DNA from: JAZDJJ01 sp043804035
Lineage (GTDB): Bacteria; Bacteroidota; Bacteroidia; Palsa-948
Direction of reading: 5' to 3'
Assembly: GCA_043804035.1 (NCBI GenBank)
Contig: JAZDJJ010000079.1
Coordinates: 1-27,778, forward strand
Length of the DNA: 27,778 nt
The notes below the pieces were generated by a model. The model was not told the DNA's origin, did no database searches, and saw nothing but the letters and a program-made list of their open reading frames with translations. The translations under genes and the position numbers were made by a program. Position 1 is the stretch's first letter. The number at the start of each line of letters is the position of its first letter. Of this stretch, positions 7,355-16,420 are shown in pieces.

Positions 7355-8659
7355 CTATATAAAAAACAATTGTACTAAAATAAATATTGGAAGAAGAACG
7401 AGTATAGAAAATTTAATCATATAGGAAAAAAAGTCAGGCATCTTGATTTTATTTTCTTCTGCAATTGCTTTCACCATAAAGTTAGGACCATTTCCGATAT
7501 AGGTCATTGCGCCAAAAAATACAGAGCCAACCGAAATGGCTTTCAATAAGTCCACAGGTATTCCTGCAACGATTGTGTTGCCTGCAAAAAGAATATCAAA
7601 TTGCGATTTAAGTCCGAGAGCAAGAGAGTGGAAAGCAACTGCTGCGGGTGCATTATCAAGGAAGGAACTGGCCATTCCTGTTGCATAAAAAAATTGTTGT
7701 TCGGTTACTAATCCTAATTGGGTTGAGTTTGTATTGAGATAAATTAAAGCAGGTACCATAGTAATAAAAATACCCAAAAACAAGTAAGCAACTTCAATAA
7801 TCGGATGCCATGTGAATCTATTTTCTGTCCTCGTTTTTTTTGCAGTAGTTATTATTGAAAGAATAGCCATTGAAAGTATAACTCCTTCGCGAATAAAAGC
7901 GAGGAAACGATTGTGTTCTATTTGAGGAATGTATTGTTTATTTAAAAATGCTACAGACAATATTATTCCTGTCAGCCAAAAAAAATTTAATTTCCCCTCA
8001 ATTTTAATTGGTGTGATATTGGTTTTGTCGTATTTGATATTTTTAGCAGGTTCTTTTTTGTAAAAATAAGAATCCACAAAATAATAGAGGAGAAGTAAAA
8101 TTCCATTTGCAAAAAGCCATTCGGGCAAAAGGGTAAAGAACCATGTGAATGGTACTCCCCGTAGATATAAAAGGAAAAGAGGAGGATCGCCAAGAGGAGT
8201 TAATAGTCCGCCAATATTAGCCACGATTGCAATAAAAAACAATATGGTATGCGATTTGAATTTTCTTTCACTATTGATATTTATTACAGTACGAATTAAC
8301 AACATAGCAGCACCGGTTGTCCCCATAAAAGATGCAAACACAGCGCCTGCAGAGAGAAAAACAGTATTGATTAACGGCTTGGCTTCTATATCTCCACTGA
8401 TAAAAATTCCTCCTGTTACAACAAACAAACCTCCAAGTAATATAATAAACGGGATGTAATCAAAAATTAATTGATGTTCCAAATCGTATAGCCGATTATT
8501 CATAATCAAATAGATTGCCGTTGGAATACTCAGAGCAAGAGATATAATCAATTTATTACGATTGCTTTCCCACCAATGAGAAAAAGCAAGAGGTCCTACA
8601 GCAATGAAACTGAGCATTAACACGAAAGGTGTAATGGAATAAAGAGGGAAACTTTCCAT
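7355..8659 (-). CDS. NhaD-like Na+/H+ antiporter (ion transporter superfamily)
   Basis: 434 aa, with about 11-12 hydrophobic segments spread over the whole length and no soluble domain. The sequence GGLLTPLGDPPLFLLYLRGVPF (residues about 150-172) and DNAPAAVAF in the second half are the two re-entrant-type signatures of the NhaD/ArsB/CitMHS ion transporter superfamily. Related proteins exchange Na+ for H+ across the inner membrane; the ion cannot be proven from sequence alone. The start MESFPLY runs directly into the first membrane segment. A promoter-like motif is 32 nt upstream, and the gene is divergent from the LysE exporter. Confidence 0.85.
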   Translation of the reverse strand: MESFPLYSITPFVLMLSFIAVGPLAFSHWWESNRNKLIISLALSIPTAIYLIMNNRLYDLEHQLIFDYIPFIILLGGLFVVTGGIFISGDIEAKPLINTVFLSAGAVFASFMGTTGAAMLLIRTVININSERKFKSHTILFFIAIVANIGGLLTPLGDPPLFLLYLRGVPFTWFFTLLPEWLFANGILLLLYYFVDSYFYKKEPAKNIKYDKTNITPIKIEGKLNFFWLTGIILSVAFLNKQYIPQIEHNRFLAFIREGVILSMAILSIITTAKKTRTENRFTWHPIIEVAYLFLGIFITMVPALIYLNTNSTQLGLVTEQQFFYATGMASSFLDNAPAAVAFHSLALGLKSQFDILFAGNTIVAGIPVDLLKAISVGSVFFGAMTYIGNGPNFMVKAIAEENKIKMPDFFSYMIKFSILVLLPIFILVQLFFI

Positions 8660-8691
8660 ATTATTAAGAAATACGAAACAAATTCAAATTA

Positions 8692-8707
8692 CAAACCTAC
8701 ATAAAAT
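8692..8707 (-). promoter_or_regulatory. Extended -7 promoter-like motif upstream of the antiporter
   Basis: The minus strand reads ATTTTATGTAGGTTTG, whose last eight bases are a TAnnTTTG box, 32 nt before the ATG at 8659. It is one of six copies of ATTTTATGTANGTTTG in the window. Confidence 0.6.
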
Positions 8708-8814
8708 CCTAAATTCAAGTAACTAATGCAACTTTTTTGAGGAAAGAAAGCACATAATATTTTTCAAGACAAAGGAGAAATAAATAAAGTGCGTAAGTCC
8801 TAATGTAATTAAAA

Positions 8815-8830
8815 ATTTTATGTACGTTTG
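8815..8830 (+). promoter_or_regulatory. Extended -7 promoter-like motif upstream of the LysE exporter (distal)
   Basis: ATTTTATGTACGTTTG, containing TACGTTTG at 8823-8830, lies 88 nt before the LysE ATG. The AT-rich DNA between it and the gene holds a second copy of the motif. Confidence 0.55.
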
Positions 8831-8875
8831 TGCAAAGCTAGTAAACATTATGTATATTTAGTTATTAATGCCAAA

Positions 8876-8914
8876 ATTTTATGTGAGTTTGAAAGTTCTA
8901 AAATTATAATTTTG
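8876..8914 (+). promoter_or_regulatory. Proximal promoter-like sequences of the LysE exporter
   Basis: ATTTTATGTGAGTTTG (8876-8891) is a copy of the extended motif with TG in place of TA. TAATTTTG at 8907-8914 is a perfect TAnnTTTG box only 4 nt before the ATG at 8919. If the second is used, the transcript would start at or inside the start codon region. Confidence 0.45.
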
Positions 8915-8918
8915 ATAT

Positions 8919-9557
8919 ATGTTAATTTCGTTCATCAAAGCTATTATAGAAGGATTTGGACTTGGTCTTACACTTGCCATTCTTACTGGTCCTGCTTTTT
9001 TTGCTTTGCTGCAAACTAGTATTCACAACGGCTATAAGTCAGGTATTGCATTTGCAATTGGAGTTTTTTTTAGTGATAGCTTTCTTATTCTGCTTGCTTA
9101 CTTCGGCGCACTACAGTTATTTAACAATCCGAAAAATGATATTATCGTTGGCATGATAGGAGGAACTATTCTCATCGTGTTCGGCATCTTTAATATCTTT
9201 CAAAAACATCCTCTCAATATAGAAGATAATGAGGAAGAAAATTCTTATCCTAAAAATATAAATCTACAGCTTGCCGCATTAAAAGGTTTTGCTATTAACA
9301 TCATTAATCCATTTGTAATCATTTTCTGGATTGGTGTAGTAGGCGTGGAAAGTGCGAGATATGAATTTTCGCATATCCATATTATTATTCTTTTTTCTTC
9401 TACTCTTATTACTATTCTCTCTACCGACATTCTAAAATCAATGGCTGCAAATAAAATTACCAGTTTCCTAAAACCGAATATCCTGATTTGGATTAACCGT
9501 CTTGCAGGTGTGATTCTCGTGATTTCAGGAGTGAGTTTGATTATGAAAGTGGTGTAA
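8919..9557 (+). CDS. LysE/RhtB-family amino acid exporter
   Basis: 212 aa with six predicted membrane segments. The N-terminal block GLGLTLAILTGPAFFALLQ followed by GYKSGIAFAIGVFFSD is typical of the LysE/RhtB translocator family, whose members export amino acids or similar small molecules across the inner membrane. A polar loop of charged residues (near 100-115, rich in Glu/Asp/Asn) separates the first three from the last three segments, as usual. The substrate cannot be told from sequence. The start MLISFIKAII leads straight into the first segment. It lies 85 nt upstream of the MFS gene on the same strand, and divergent from the antiporter. Confidence 0.88.
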   Translation: MLISFIKAIIEGFGLGLTLAILTGPAFFALLQTSIHNGYKSGIAFAIGVFFSDSFLILLAYFGALQLFNNPKNDIIVGMIGGTILIVFGIFNIFQKHPLNIEDNEEENSYPKNINLQLAALKGFAINIINPFVIIFWIGVVGVESARYEFSHIHIIILFSSTLITILSTDILKSMAANKITSFLKPNILIWINRLAGVILVISGVSLIMKVV

Positions 9558-9608
9558 CAAATATTTTCTATTTTTCCCATTGGATTGACGCATATTGTTA
9601 TATTGAAA

Positions 9609-9624
9609 ATTTCATATACGTTTG
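9609..9624 (+). promoter_or_regulatory. Extended -7 promoter-like motif upstream of the MFS transporter
   Basis: ATTTCATATACGTTTG differs from ATTTTATGTANGTTTG at two positions. Its TACGTTTG box (9617-9624) lies 18 nt before the ATG at 9643. This suggests the MFS gene has its own promoter rather than depending on the LysE gene. Confidence 0.6.
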
Positions 9625-9642
9625 TAATTATTTTCGGTTTCT

Positions 9643-10869
9643 ATGAGACAAACAACGGGTATAAAAAATCCTTTTAATATTATTGTTATTGTTGCTGCGC
9701 TTGGTTACTTCGTGGATATTTATGATCTCATTCTCTTCGGAATTGTAAAAGATACAAGTTTGACTGCCATTGGCGTGAAAGAAAAAGACATATTTTTCGT
9801 AGGAGCTCACTTACTGAATATGCAGATGACAGGTATGCTGCTTGGCGGAATTGTGTGGGGAATTTTAGGAGATAAAAAAGGACGACTTTCTACTTTGTTT
9901 CTCACAATACTCATATATTCTCTTGCCAATATTGCAAATGGCTTTGTGCAAACTGTGGAGCAATATGAATGGTTCCGCTTCATAGCGGGTTTCGGACTTG
10001 CGGGAGAATTAGGAGTGGGCGTTACATTAGTGTCAGAAGTGATGAGTAAAGAATCTCGCGGTATCGGAACGAGCATTGTTTCGGGAATTGGAATTATGGG
10101 TGCAGTACTTGGTTTTCTTATTGCTGATTTGTTTGATTGGCGCATGGCTTACTTTGTTGGCGGAGGACTGGGTTTGTTGCTGCTCATCTTACGAATCAGC
10201 GTATACGAATCGGGTATGTTTGAAAAAACAAAACATGAAAAAGTAAAACGTGGAGATTTTTTTAGTTTGTTTACGAATAAAAAACAGATAAAGAAATATA
10301 TTTTTACCATACTCATTGGAGTACCTGTTTGGTATTTAATCAGTCAATTAGCCATACAATCTCCCACTTATGCAAAAGCATTAGGAATTACTGATACAGT
10401 GATTGGCGCAAAAGCCGTAATGTTTCATTACATTGGCGCTTCAATAGGAAGTTTGATTTTCGGAATTGTCAGCGAAAAACTCCGCTCACGAAAAAAAGCA
10501 ATGTACCTTGCTACTGGTTCGCTTGGATTTTTTATAGCAGTATTTTTCTGCCCACTTAATTCTTCTGCGACTTTTTTTTACGGAATCATCACATTACTTG
10601 GTTTAGCAATGGGAGGACTTTGGGCGATATTCATGGCAAATGCTGCTGAACAATTTGGTACTAATGTTCGCTCAACTGTTACCACCACTGCTCCAAATTT
10701 TGTTCGTGGCACCACTGTGTTAGTGAGTATAGGAATTGCTTCTCTTATGAATATTTATGGCTTATGTTCAGCCGGATTAATTGTTGGTGCAATATGCGTG
10801 ATATTATCTCTCGTAAGTATTTTTTACTCTGAAGAAACCTACGGGAAAGATTTGGATTACATTGAATAA
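9643..10869 (+). CDS. Major facilitator superfamily transporter
   Basis: 408 aa with about 12 membrane segments. Segment 1 carries the acidic pair GYFVDIYDL (residues 21-29) seen in metabolite:H+ symporters. The loop between segments 2 and 3 has a motif A version, GILGDKKGRLSTL (73-85), and a weaker one, SEKLRSRKK, occurs between segments 8 and 9. REAGELGVG-like helix 4 sequence (AGLAGELGVGVTLVSE) resembles the sugar/organic-acid branch. It probably moves a small carboxylate or sugar using the proton gradient; the direction and substrate are not visible. It is convergent with plsY, with only 29 nt between the stops and no clear terminator hairpin. Confidence 0.88.
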   Translation: MRQTTGIKNPFNIIVIVAALGYFVDIYDLILFGIVKDTSLTAIGVKEKDIFFVGAHLLNMQMTGMLLGGIVWGILGDKKGRLSTLFLTILIYSLANIANGFVQTVEQYEWFRFIAGFGLAGELGVGVTLVSEVMSKESRGIGTSIVSGIGIMGAVLGFLIADLFDWRMAYFVGGGLGLLLLILRISVYESGMFEKTKHEKVKRGDFFSLFTNKKQIKKYIFTILIGVPVWYLISQLAIQSPTYAKALGITDTVIGAKAVMFHYIGASIGSLIFGIVSEKLRSRKKAMYLATGSLGFFIAVFFCPLNSSATFFYGIITLLGLAMGGLWAIFMANAAEQFGTNVRSTVTTTAPNFVRGTTVLVSIGIASLMNIYGLCSAGLIVGAICVILSLVSIFYSEETYGKDLDYIE

Positions 10870-10898
10870 TAATACAATAAATTACTCATCTGTTATTG

Positions 10899-11543
10899 TT
10901 ATTTTTTTTCTACTTTCCGCTTTTTGAAGATATAAATCTTTGCTTCTTCTTTTTTAAGCAGACGTTCAATATTCTTTTGATGCGTGATAAGGATGATGGC
11001 AGGAGTGAGCATAGAAAATAAAACAAGAGTAGGCGAAGAGATAGGAAAGAGGATAAGTATTGAAATTGGAAAACTCAGTCCTGCAAGAATGGAACTGAGC
11101 GAAACAAAATGGCTTGTAAATAATACGATAAAAAATACACATATACCTACTAATGCAGAAGGAGGGTGAATGGCTAATGTTAGTCCAAGCAAAGTAGCAA
11201 CACCCTTTCCTCCTCTAAAACCGGCAAACACAGGGAAAATATGCCCGATGATTGCTGCAGCGCCAAGCGTAAGTTGCAAACTGATGAATTCTTCTTTACC
11301 AACTATATCTGCTACAAAGATGCTCATCTTAACTGCTGTCCATCCTTTTAATATATCTAATATAAGAACGGGGGTGCCGGCTTTTTTTCCTAACACGCGG
11401 AAAGTGTTAGTAGAACCTGAATTGCCACTTCCATACTGCCTCACATCTATTCCATAAAATAATTTACCAATCCATACAGCTGATGGTATAGAACCCAACA
11501 GATAACCAATAAGCAAAATGAAAATATTGATAAGAGGATGCAT
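10899..11543 (-). CDS. plsY: Acyl-phosphate:glycerol-3-phosphate acyltransferase PlsY
   Basis: 214 aa inner-membrane enzyme that transfers an acyl group from acyl-phosphate to glycerol-3-phosphate, the first acylation in phospholipid synthesis. Family motifs are clear: LLGSIPSA (15-22), the glycine-rich GSGNSGSTN (38-46) and GHIFPVFAGFRGGKGVAT (100-117), embedded in five or so membrane segments. Most PlsY proteins have GSGNxGATN; Ser replaces Ala here, a mild change. The C-terminus ends in a lysine-rich tail (KKRKVEKK). The start MHPLINIFILLIGYLLGS is the only sensible one. A MITE-like element sits 20 nt upstream of the ATG, so the native promoter may have been displaced or replaced. Confidence 0.95.
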   Translation of the reverse strand: MHPLINIFILLIGYLLGSIPSAVWIGKLFYGIDVRQYGSGNSGSTNTFRVLGKKAGTPVLILDILKGWTAVKMSIFVADIVGKEEFISLQLTLGAAAIIGHIFPVFAGFRGGKGVATLLGLTLAIHPPSALVGICVFFIVLFTSHFVSLSSILAGLSFPISILILFPISSPTLVLFSMLTPAIILITHQKNIERLLKKEEAKIYIFKKRKVEKK

Positions 11544-11563
11544 TTTATTTTATTGTTGGTAAT

Positions 11564-11697
11564 GGTATTGTTAAATAAGTATAGAGATTGCTTTCCATTT
11601 CGTTCCTCATGGTTCGCAATGACGCTCAATTTAAACGTCATTGCGACGGGAGGAACGACCGAAGCAATCTAAAAATCTATGCCAAATTAACAATGCC
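11564..11697. mobile_element. MITE-like inverted-repeat element upstream of plsY
   Basis: The ends GGTATTGTTAA (11564-11574) and TTAACAATGCC (11687-11697) pair with one mismatch. Inside is an inverted pair of units: 11585-11624 (-) and 11636-11670 (+), meeting head to head at CGCAATGACG, 11 nt, CGTCATTGCG. The minus unit is nearly identical to the unit at 7026-7066. The element has no coding capacity. Confidence 0.75.
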
Positions 11698-11740
11698 TTG
11701 GTAATTTCTCCACACTTGCATTTCGGCTATTTCGGCAATC

Positions 11741-11866
11741 TCAATAATCAATAGTTCGACTTGGTTCGGCTTGGTTCGGCTCCGCTCACCAACCGTGGCT
11801 CACCAACCGTCGCTCACTACCTGTCTGCCGTCTGCACAGGCAGGCAAGTAATCAATAATCAATAGT
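11741..11866. repeat. GC-rich hairpin insert bounded by 15-bp direct repeats
   Basis: TCAATAATCAATAGT occurs exactly at 11741-11755 and 11852-11866. The 96 nt between are unusually GC-rich, with short tandem repeats (GGTTCGGCTT; CTCACCAACCGT) and a hairpin TGTCTGCC (11822-11829) / GGCAGGCA (11839-11846). With the MITE-like element it makes up the gene-free stretch 11544-11888. Confidence 0.75.
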
Positions 11867-11888
11867 CAATCATGGTTCAGACAATTTA

Positions 11889-14800
11889 TTATTCATCATT
11901 TTGAAACTTCCTTATAAAAAGTTTTTTCTGTTGTTCGGAACCAATAGCAAAATGAAAAGATTGTTGTCCTTTTTCAACTTTCTGTTCTCGTTTATCGGAT
12001 TTAAGTTCCTGAATGGTTTTATTAAAGTTTGATTCAGAAGAAACAGCAGTGAGCATCCCTTTGGTATAGCGGAAATAATACCAGATGTTTTTGTCTGCTT
12101 CAAGATAAATATCAAGGATATCTCCAGTTCTTTTTTTACTGAGTGCAATAGTTCCTGCTACATATTTGTTTATCTGATTTCTGTTGATAATTCCAATGCC
12201 AATTGCTCCCGTAGAAACGTATGCATTGTTTTTCTTATCCCACACCATCTTCACATCCGTAAGAAAAAATGTGTGTTCTAACTCGTCAGGGAATTTTTTA
12301 AACTTACCGTATAAGTTAAGGTCGGCAATTAGTTTGTCTGCTTTATCTTTTCCGAGTATTTCATGTAACCCTTTTTCATAAGCGAGGTCTACCGAAACAC
12401 CTGTAAGACCTTGTATATTCATAATGAAGTCAACCATTTTTTCTAAAGCAGAATGCTCAAAGAAAAAGTCAATAGCCATCATCAATTTGAAAGAAGCCGA
12501 ATCGATAATCAGATTGTGTGAAGCATTGCCGACAACATCTAATTTTATCTGACCAAGGTCAAGCCCTAATGAACCCATCTTGCCTTCGCCATACACCCTA
12601 CAAGAATTTGTACGAAAACTCAGATAATTTCCCGTGAGAGCCGGTTCGTTCAACTTTTCTTTTGAAGCAATTTTGTACTCTTGTGTTGTCTTGTCGAAGA
12701 ATAAATAGCCAATTGCCTGAAGAACTTCCTTATCAGTTTTTCTCAATTTTTTTGTCAGAAAAGAAGTGTAAATGCCGTTGGTATCAGCCGCAAGCATGAT
12801 ACTTGAACCGAGATTATCTTTTTTATTGTCAACCATATTTTCAGTGATGGGGATGAGTATTTTTTCAGGATTTATCGGAGAAGAAAATTTAAACCATGTT
12901 TTAGGTAATTCTTCGCATATATGTCGGATCTGGCATATACCCGTGAAAGTCAGATATTGATCATTTGAGAAAAGATTTATTTTTCCATTAAACTCATAAT
13001 TCGGACTGAGAGTAAAATGTACTGTGTCAACAATGACTGCTTCGGCAATCGTTTGGTATGTAGTATCCACACGAATGTTCTCCAGATATATTGTCTGTTT
13101 ATTTCTTATCTCATCCATATAATCATAATAACCCGATGCTACATAACTTTTTCTGCTGAACACATTAACATTTGTATTGTAAATGGAATGATAAGCCGTG
13201 ATGCTGTTAGCAACAATTTTTGCATTGGAAAAAGTTTTCATTTCAGCATCTTTCAGGATTACTACTTTTCCGCTGTCGGGATAAATTCTGGCATCAGCAA
13301 CATTTATCCATGCTACATCTCGTGCAGTGATAATATATTTTTTATAGTCAAATCTGGCTCTTGGTGCATTAAATCGCAGAGAGTCCTGCTTACGGTGAAT
13401 GGATATAAATTCAGGTCCTGAAAGTTCCAGCATCCGTTCGTCTTTTGGTTTATTGGCATCACGAGACGAAAGTTCAATGTCGCCTTTGTCCATAAACCAT
13501 TTAAAGTTATCCATATAACAGATGTACTGATTTATTGGGAAACTCACCACAGTTCCTTTTCCGTTTGAAGCAAAATCACCGGTGCGGTTTTCAAAATCAA
13601 CAATAGCGTTTACATTCTTTGTGGAGAAAGAGAACTGCGATGTTTCCAATGCTTTCAAACTGAACATGGCTGTATCGGAAGTGAATTTTTTATTCTGGAA
13701 TTTTATAAAATCGGCTGCTAACACTGCACCTGCAAATTCAATTTTTCCATTACCTGAAAGTGCTTTAGAAGTGTAATCAATTCTTCCTTTCATTTGTGCT
13801 TGCCCGTTATAGAAATCAAGCGGATTATTTACAGTATAAATCTGCATCCATTCTTTCTTAGGCATCCAATGTGTGTAAACACTATCGCCTTTTACAGGGG
13901 GATATTCCAACTTCCCTTTTTTCTGTTCCTTGATTTCAAAATTCTGTGCAGTAGCATTTACAGAATCGGGAAAGAAAATCAAATCTTTGGAAACCATGTG
14001 AGAGGTAAGAAAATCTAAAGTGCCGTCTCCACGAATTCCTTCGTTGCTCAATCGGATTTTATTGTTGAATCTTCCTTTATCGCCGTATACAGCAAAGCCA
14101 TCAGGAGGTGTTGGACGTATGAATCCAAGTGAATAATCCGGCTGAACATAAAGAGTATCCTTAAAATCAGGAAAGATACCAGCAGAAGCAAGTGTCCCTT
14201 TTAGTCGCAATCCTTCTGTGCTGAAGTCATCCAAACTATCCAGAGAATATGGGTCAATATTAAAATAAAATTTATCGCGATGATAAACCCCTCTTTGCAC
14301 AGAACGTTTGTCATAATAAACAAAAGATTTTTCATCTGAATTAAATATGGGATATTGGGCATAATGCTTTCTTCCCGATCTGTTTCCGGTATTGTCAATA
14401 AGCAGTTCTCCTTCTATCTGTTCTATAACAGATTTCACAAGCACTTCGGGATAATTTCCAAAAGCATCAGCAGTGAGTCGCCTTACTGTAAAACGTAAAG
14501 AATCAGCCATATGAATATCTACTTTGAATTTGTCGTAATTGAAAAAGAATTTTTTTCCAAAGAAAGTAAAACGACCAGCATCCACAACGCCACCAAAATC
14601 AAAGTCCCTATTCTTTTTCAGAACAATCGTTCCGTTTTTTGGATAGATAGATACGCTTTGTGAATCGCTCAAAAATATTTCGCGGATACCAAAAATACGA
14701 AGATTGTAATTCATAAGATTAAGTACAGCATTGATGGTTCCGCCTTTAACATCAGAACGAATGGTAAGCACATCGTAATCGGTTGTACCTGCTTTTGCTT

Positions 14801-16355
14801 TCAGGTGTTGAAAAAGTCGTTCCTGTAAAATGATTTCATCTTTCTTTGTATTGTAAACGATAAAGCCACCATTAGCAATAGGAATGAGTGATGGACGAAT
14901 GCTATTGGGATCCATTTTTCTAAAACGCGCGAATTCTTCTCCTGTAAATTTATTTTTACCAATCTTTTTGCCACATTCTCTAAGCATAACAAGCGGATTA
15001 AAAGGATCTATTCCCTGTAGTTCATAGTAGAGAGAAGTGCGGAAATAATCGGAAGAAATAAAATCGGTAATTCCTTGTGAACTCCCGATGAGTGTTTTGA
15101 TATCCATTTTAGCAGAATCAAGTGTCCAGTCAATTTCTTCTATATGCATATCCATTTTGTGAAAAGAATTGAAGTATGGTGTTTTTGAAATCCCTTCAAG
15201 TGTGCGAATGAGAATGAGTTCTTTCTTCTCAATATCAAAACGAACCATGATTGAAGGATGGTAAATAGAATCTTTATCTAAATACATAATAATTGCCGCA
15301 TCTTCTGATGTAATCCTGTCATTACGAAAGATGAATGTTTTTCCTGATGCTTTTACTAATGGTTTGTTATTGCGTTTAAAAATCAATGTGGCATCTTCTT
15401 TCTGGCTTCCAGTGCCAATAAACTTGCTTCCACGAAGTGCAAAGCCACCTGCAAAGTCCACCTTGCCTTGTGCAATATTGCTGATTTCAAAACGTGTGCT
15501 GTAGGATTCAAAACGTGGATAAGCTGCAGTTTCAGGTTTAGCATCGGGCACGGCTTTTTCTTCCAGTACTCCAAGTAAAGTATTTTTGAAATACAATTTA
15601 TTTGTAAACACCACCGAATCCGCTTTATAACTTTGTTTTGTAAGGTCGGCAGAATAATTTTTTATTTCAGCAAAAACCATGTTTTCATTTATTCCTGCAC
15701 GTGCCCAGTTTACTTTTCCCCCTTTACCAATCCACTTGTTTTCTGTTGGGTAACAAATTCCCTGTGTTCCGTAAATGATTGCGGTATCTGCTTTAACAGC
15801 ACAGAAAAGATTGGTGGTTGAAAAAACAATTTTCGGCAAACTGTCGTAATCAAAAATATAATTATTATTTCCGGCAAACCACTCTACTGAATTTGTTTTA
15901 TAGAGTTTGTTTTCACCGAAAAGTATGTTGGATACATACAAAAAGTCAGATAGTTTTTTTGTACTTGCAGACCATATCAGTTTTTCTATGCTCGCTTTCC
16001 ACGAGAGAAAACTGCTTTCGGGTTGATTGGTTTTGTGAAAATTAATAAGCGATAAAAAGAAATTGTAATAGTCCGGAAATGGACGCATCTTTTTTTGAAT
16101 CATAGATTTGCATGTGGCATAAACGAATTGACGTTTGTCCAACGAAATTTTTCCACCAAACCAGAATGGCTTTAACTCTTCTTTTACAAATTCGTGTCCT
16201 TCTTTTTCTCTTCCTTTCACTGCACTGAAATAATCATCCATTTCGTCAAGAAACTTTACAGAGTCGGTAGAAAATGCTTTGATGGTTTGGGAATAAGAAA
16301 AGGATGGTAAGATGCAAAGTGCAAATAGTAAAATGCAAAATGTAGAATATTTCAT
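11889..16355 (-). CDS. Large secreted protein of unknown function (1488 aa)
   Basis: The frame is open up to 16415, but I place the start at the ATG at 16353-16355. From there the protein begins MKYSTFCILLFALCILPSFSYSQ, a good signal peptide, and the promoter-like motif lies just upstream inside the longer frame. The mature protein is hydrophilic, with no later membrane segments. It is rich in beta-strand-like stretches with recurring patterns of a short strand, Gly/Asn turn and aromatic strand (for example GKVDFAGGFALRGSKFIGTGS and NGKGTVVSFP). I recognise no catalytic motif, sorting domain or named family. Proteins of this size and style occur in Bacteroidota as uncharacterised; a periplasmic OstA/AsmA-like bridge or surface role is only a guess. 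It lies 65 nt downstream of the GT39 gene. Confidence 0.85.
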   Translation of the reverse strand: MKYSTFCILLFALCILPSFSYSQTIKAFSTDSVKFLDEMDDYFSAVKGREKEGHEFVKEELKPFWFGGKISLDKRQFVYATCKSMIQKKMRPFPDYYNFFLSLINFHKTNQPESSFLSWKASIEKLIWSASTKKLSDFLYVSNILFGENKLYKTNSVEWFAGNNNYIFDYDSLPKIVFSTTNLFCAVKADTAIIYGTQGICYPTENKWIGKGGKVNWARAGINENMVFAEIKNYSADLTKQSYKADSVVFTNKLYFKNTLLGVLEEKAVPDAKPETAAYPRFESYSTRFEISNIAQGKVDFAGGFALRGSKFIGTGSQKEDATLIFKRNNKPLVKASGKTFIFRNDRITSEDAAIIMYLDKDSIYHPSIMVRFDIEKKELILIRTLEGISKTPYFNSFHKMDMHIEEIDWTLDSAKMDIKTLIGSSQGITDFISSDYFRTSLYYELQGIDPFNPLVMLRECGKKIGKNKFTGEEFARFRKMDPNSIRPSLIPIANGGFIVYNTKKDEIILQERLFQHLKAKAGTTDYDVLTIRSDVKGGTINAVLNLMNYNLRIFGIREIFLSDSQSVSIYPKNGTIVLKKNRDFDFGGVVDAGRFTFFGKKFFFNYDKFKVDIHMADSLRFTVRRLTADAFGNYPEVLVKSVIEQIEGELLIDNTGNRSGRKHYAQYPIFNSDEKSFVYYDKRSVQRGVYHRDKFYFNIDPYSLDSLDDFSTEGLRLKGTLASAGIFPDFKDTLYVQPDYSLGFIRPTPPDGFAVYGDKGRFNNKIRLSNEGIRGDGTLDFLTSHMVSKDLIFFPDSVNATAQNFEIKEQKKGKLEYPPVKGDSVYTHWMPKKEWMQIYTVNNPLDFYNGQAQMKGRIDYTSKALSGNGKIEFAGAVLAADFIKFQNKKFTSDTAMFSLKALETSQFSFSTKNVNAIVDFENRTGDFASNGKGTVVSFPINQYICYMDNFKWFMDKGDIELSSRDANKPKDERMLELSGPEFISIHRKQDSLRFNAPRARFDYKKYIITARDVAWINVADARIYPDSGKVVILKDAEMKTFSNAKIVANSITAYHSIYNTNVNVFSRKSYVASGYYDYMDEIRNKQTIYLENIRVDTTYQTIAEAVIVDTVHFTLSPNYEFNGKINLFSNDQYLTFTGICQIRHICEELPKTWFKFSSPINPEKILIPITENMVDNKKDNLGSSIMLAADTNGIYTSFLTKKLRKTDKEVLQAIGYLFFDKTTQEYKIASKEKLNEPALTGNYLSFRTNSCRVYGEGKMGSLGLDLGQIKLDVVGNASHNLIIDSASFKLMMAIDFFFEHSALEKMVDFIMNIQGLTGVSVDLAYEKGLHEILGKDKADKLIADLNLYGKFKKFPDELEHTFFLTDVKMVWDKKNNAYVSTGAIGIGIINRNQINKYVAGTIALSKKRTGDILDIYLEADKNIWYYFRYTKGMLTAVSSESNFNKTIQELKSDKREQKVEKGQQSFHFAIGSEQQKKLFIRKFQNDE

Positions 16356-16363
16356 AATGAGTT

Positions 16364-16379
16364 CAAACTTACATAAAAT
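16364..16379 (-). promoter_or_regulatory. Extended -7 promoter-like motif directly upstream of the 1488-aa gene
   Basis: The minus strand reads ATTTTATGTAAGTTTG. The TAAGTTTG box ends 8 nt before the ATG at 16355, implying an extremely short 5' leader. It supports the ATG at 16355 over the longer frame. Confidence 0.55.
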
Positions 16380-16420
16380 TTCACTATTAATCCCAAAATA
16401 TTGACAACCGCTCACACTGT

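Noticed and set aside
8145..8459. Plus-strand ORF opposite the antiporter gene
   Set aside because: The minus strand encodes a clear membrane transporter with family motifs; the opposite frame has none.
10870..10898. Bidirectional terminator between the MFS and plsY genes
   Set aside because: The 29-nt gap is T-rich but shows no stable stem.
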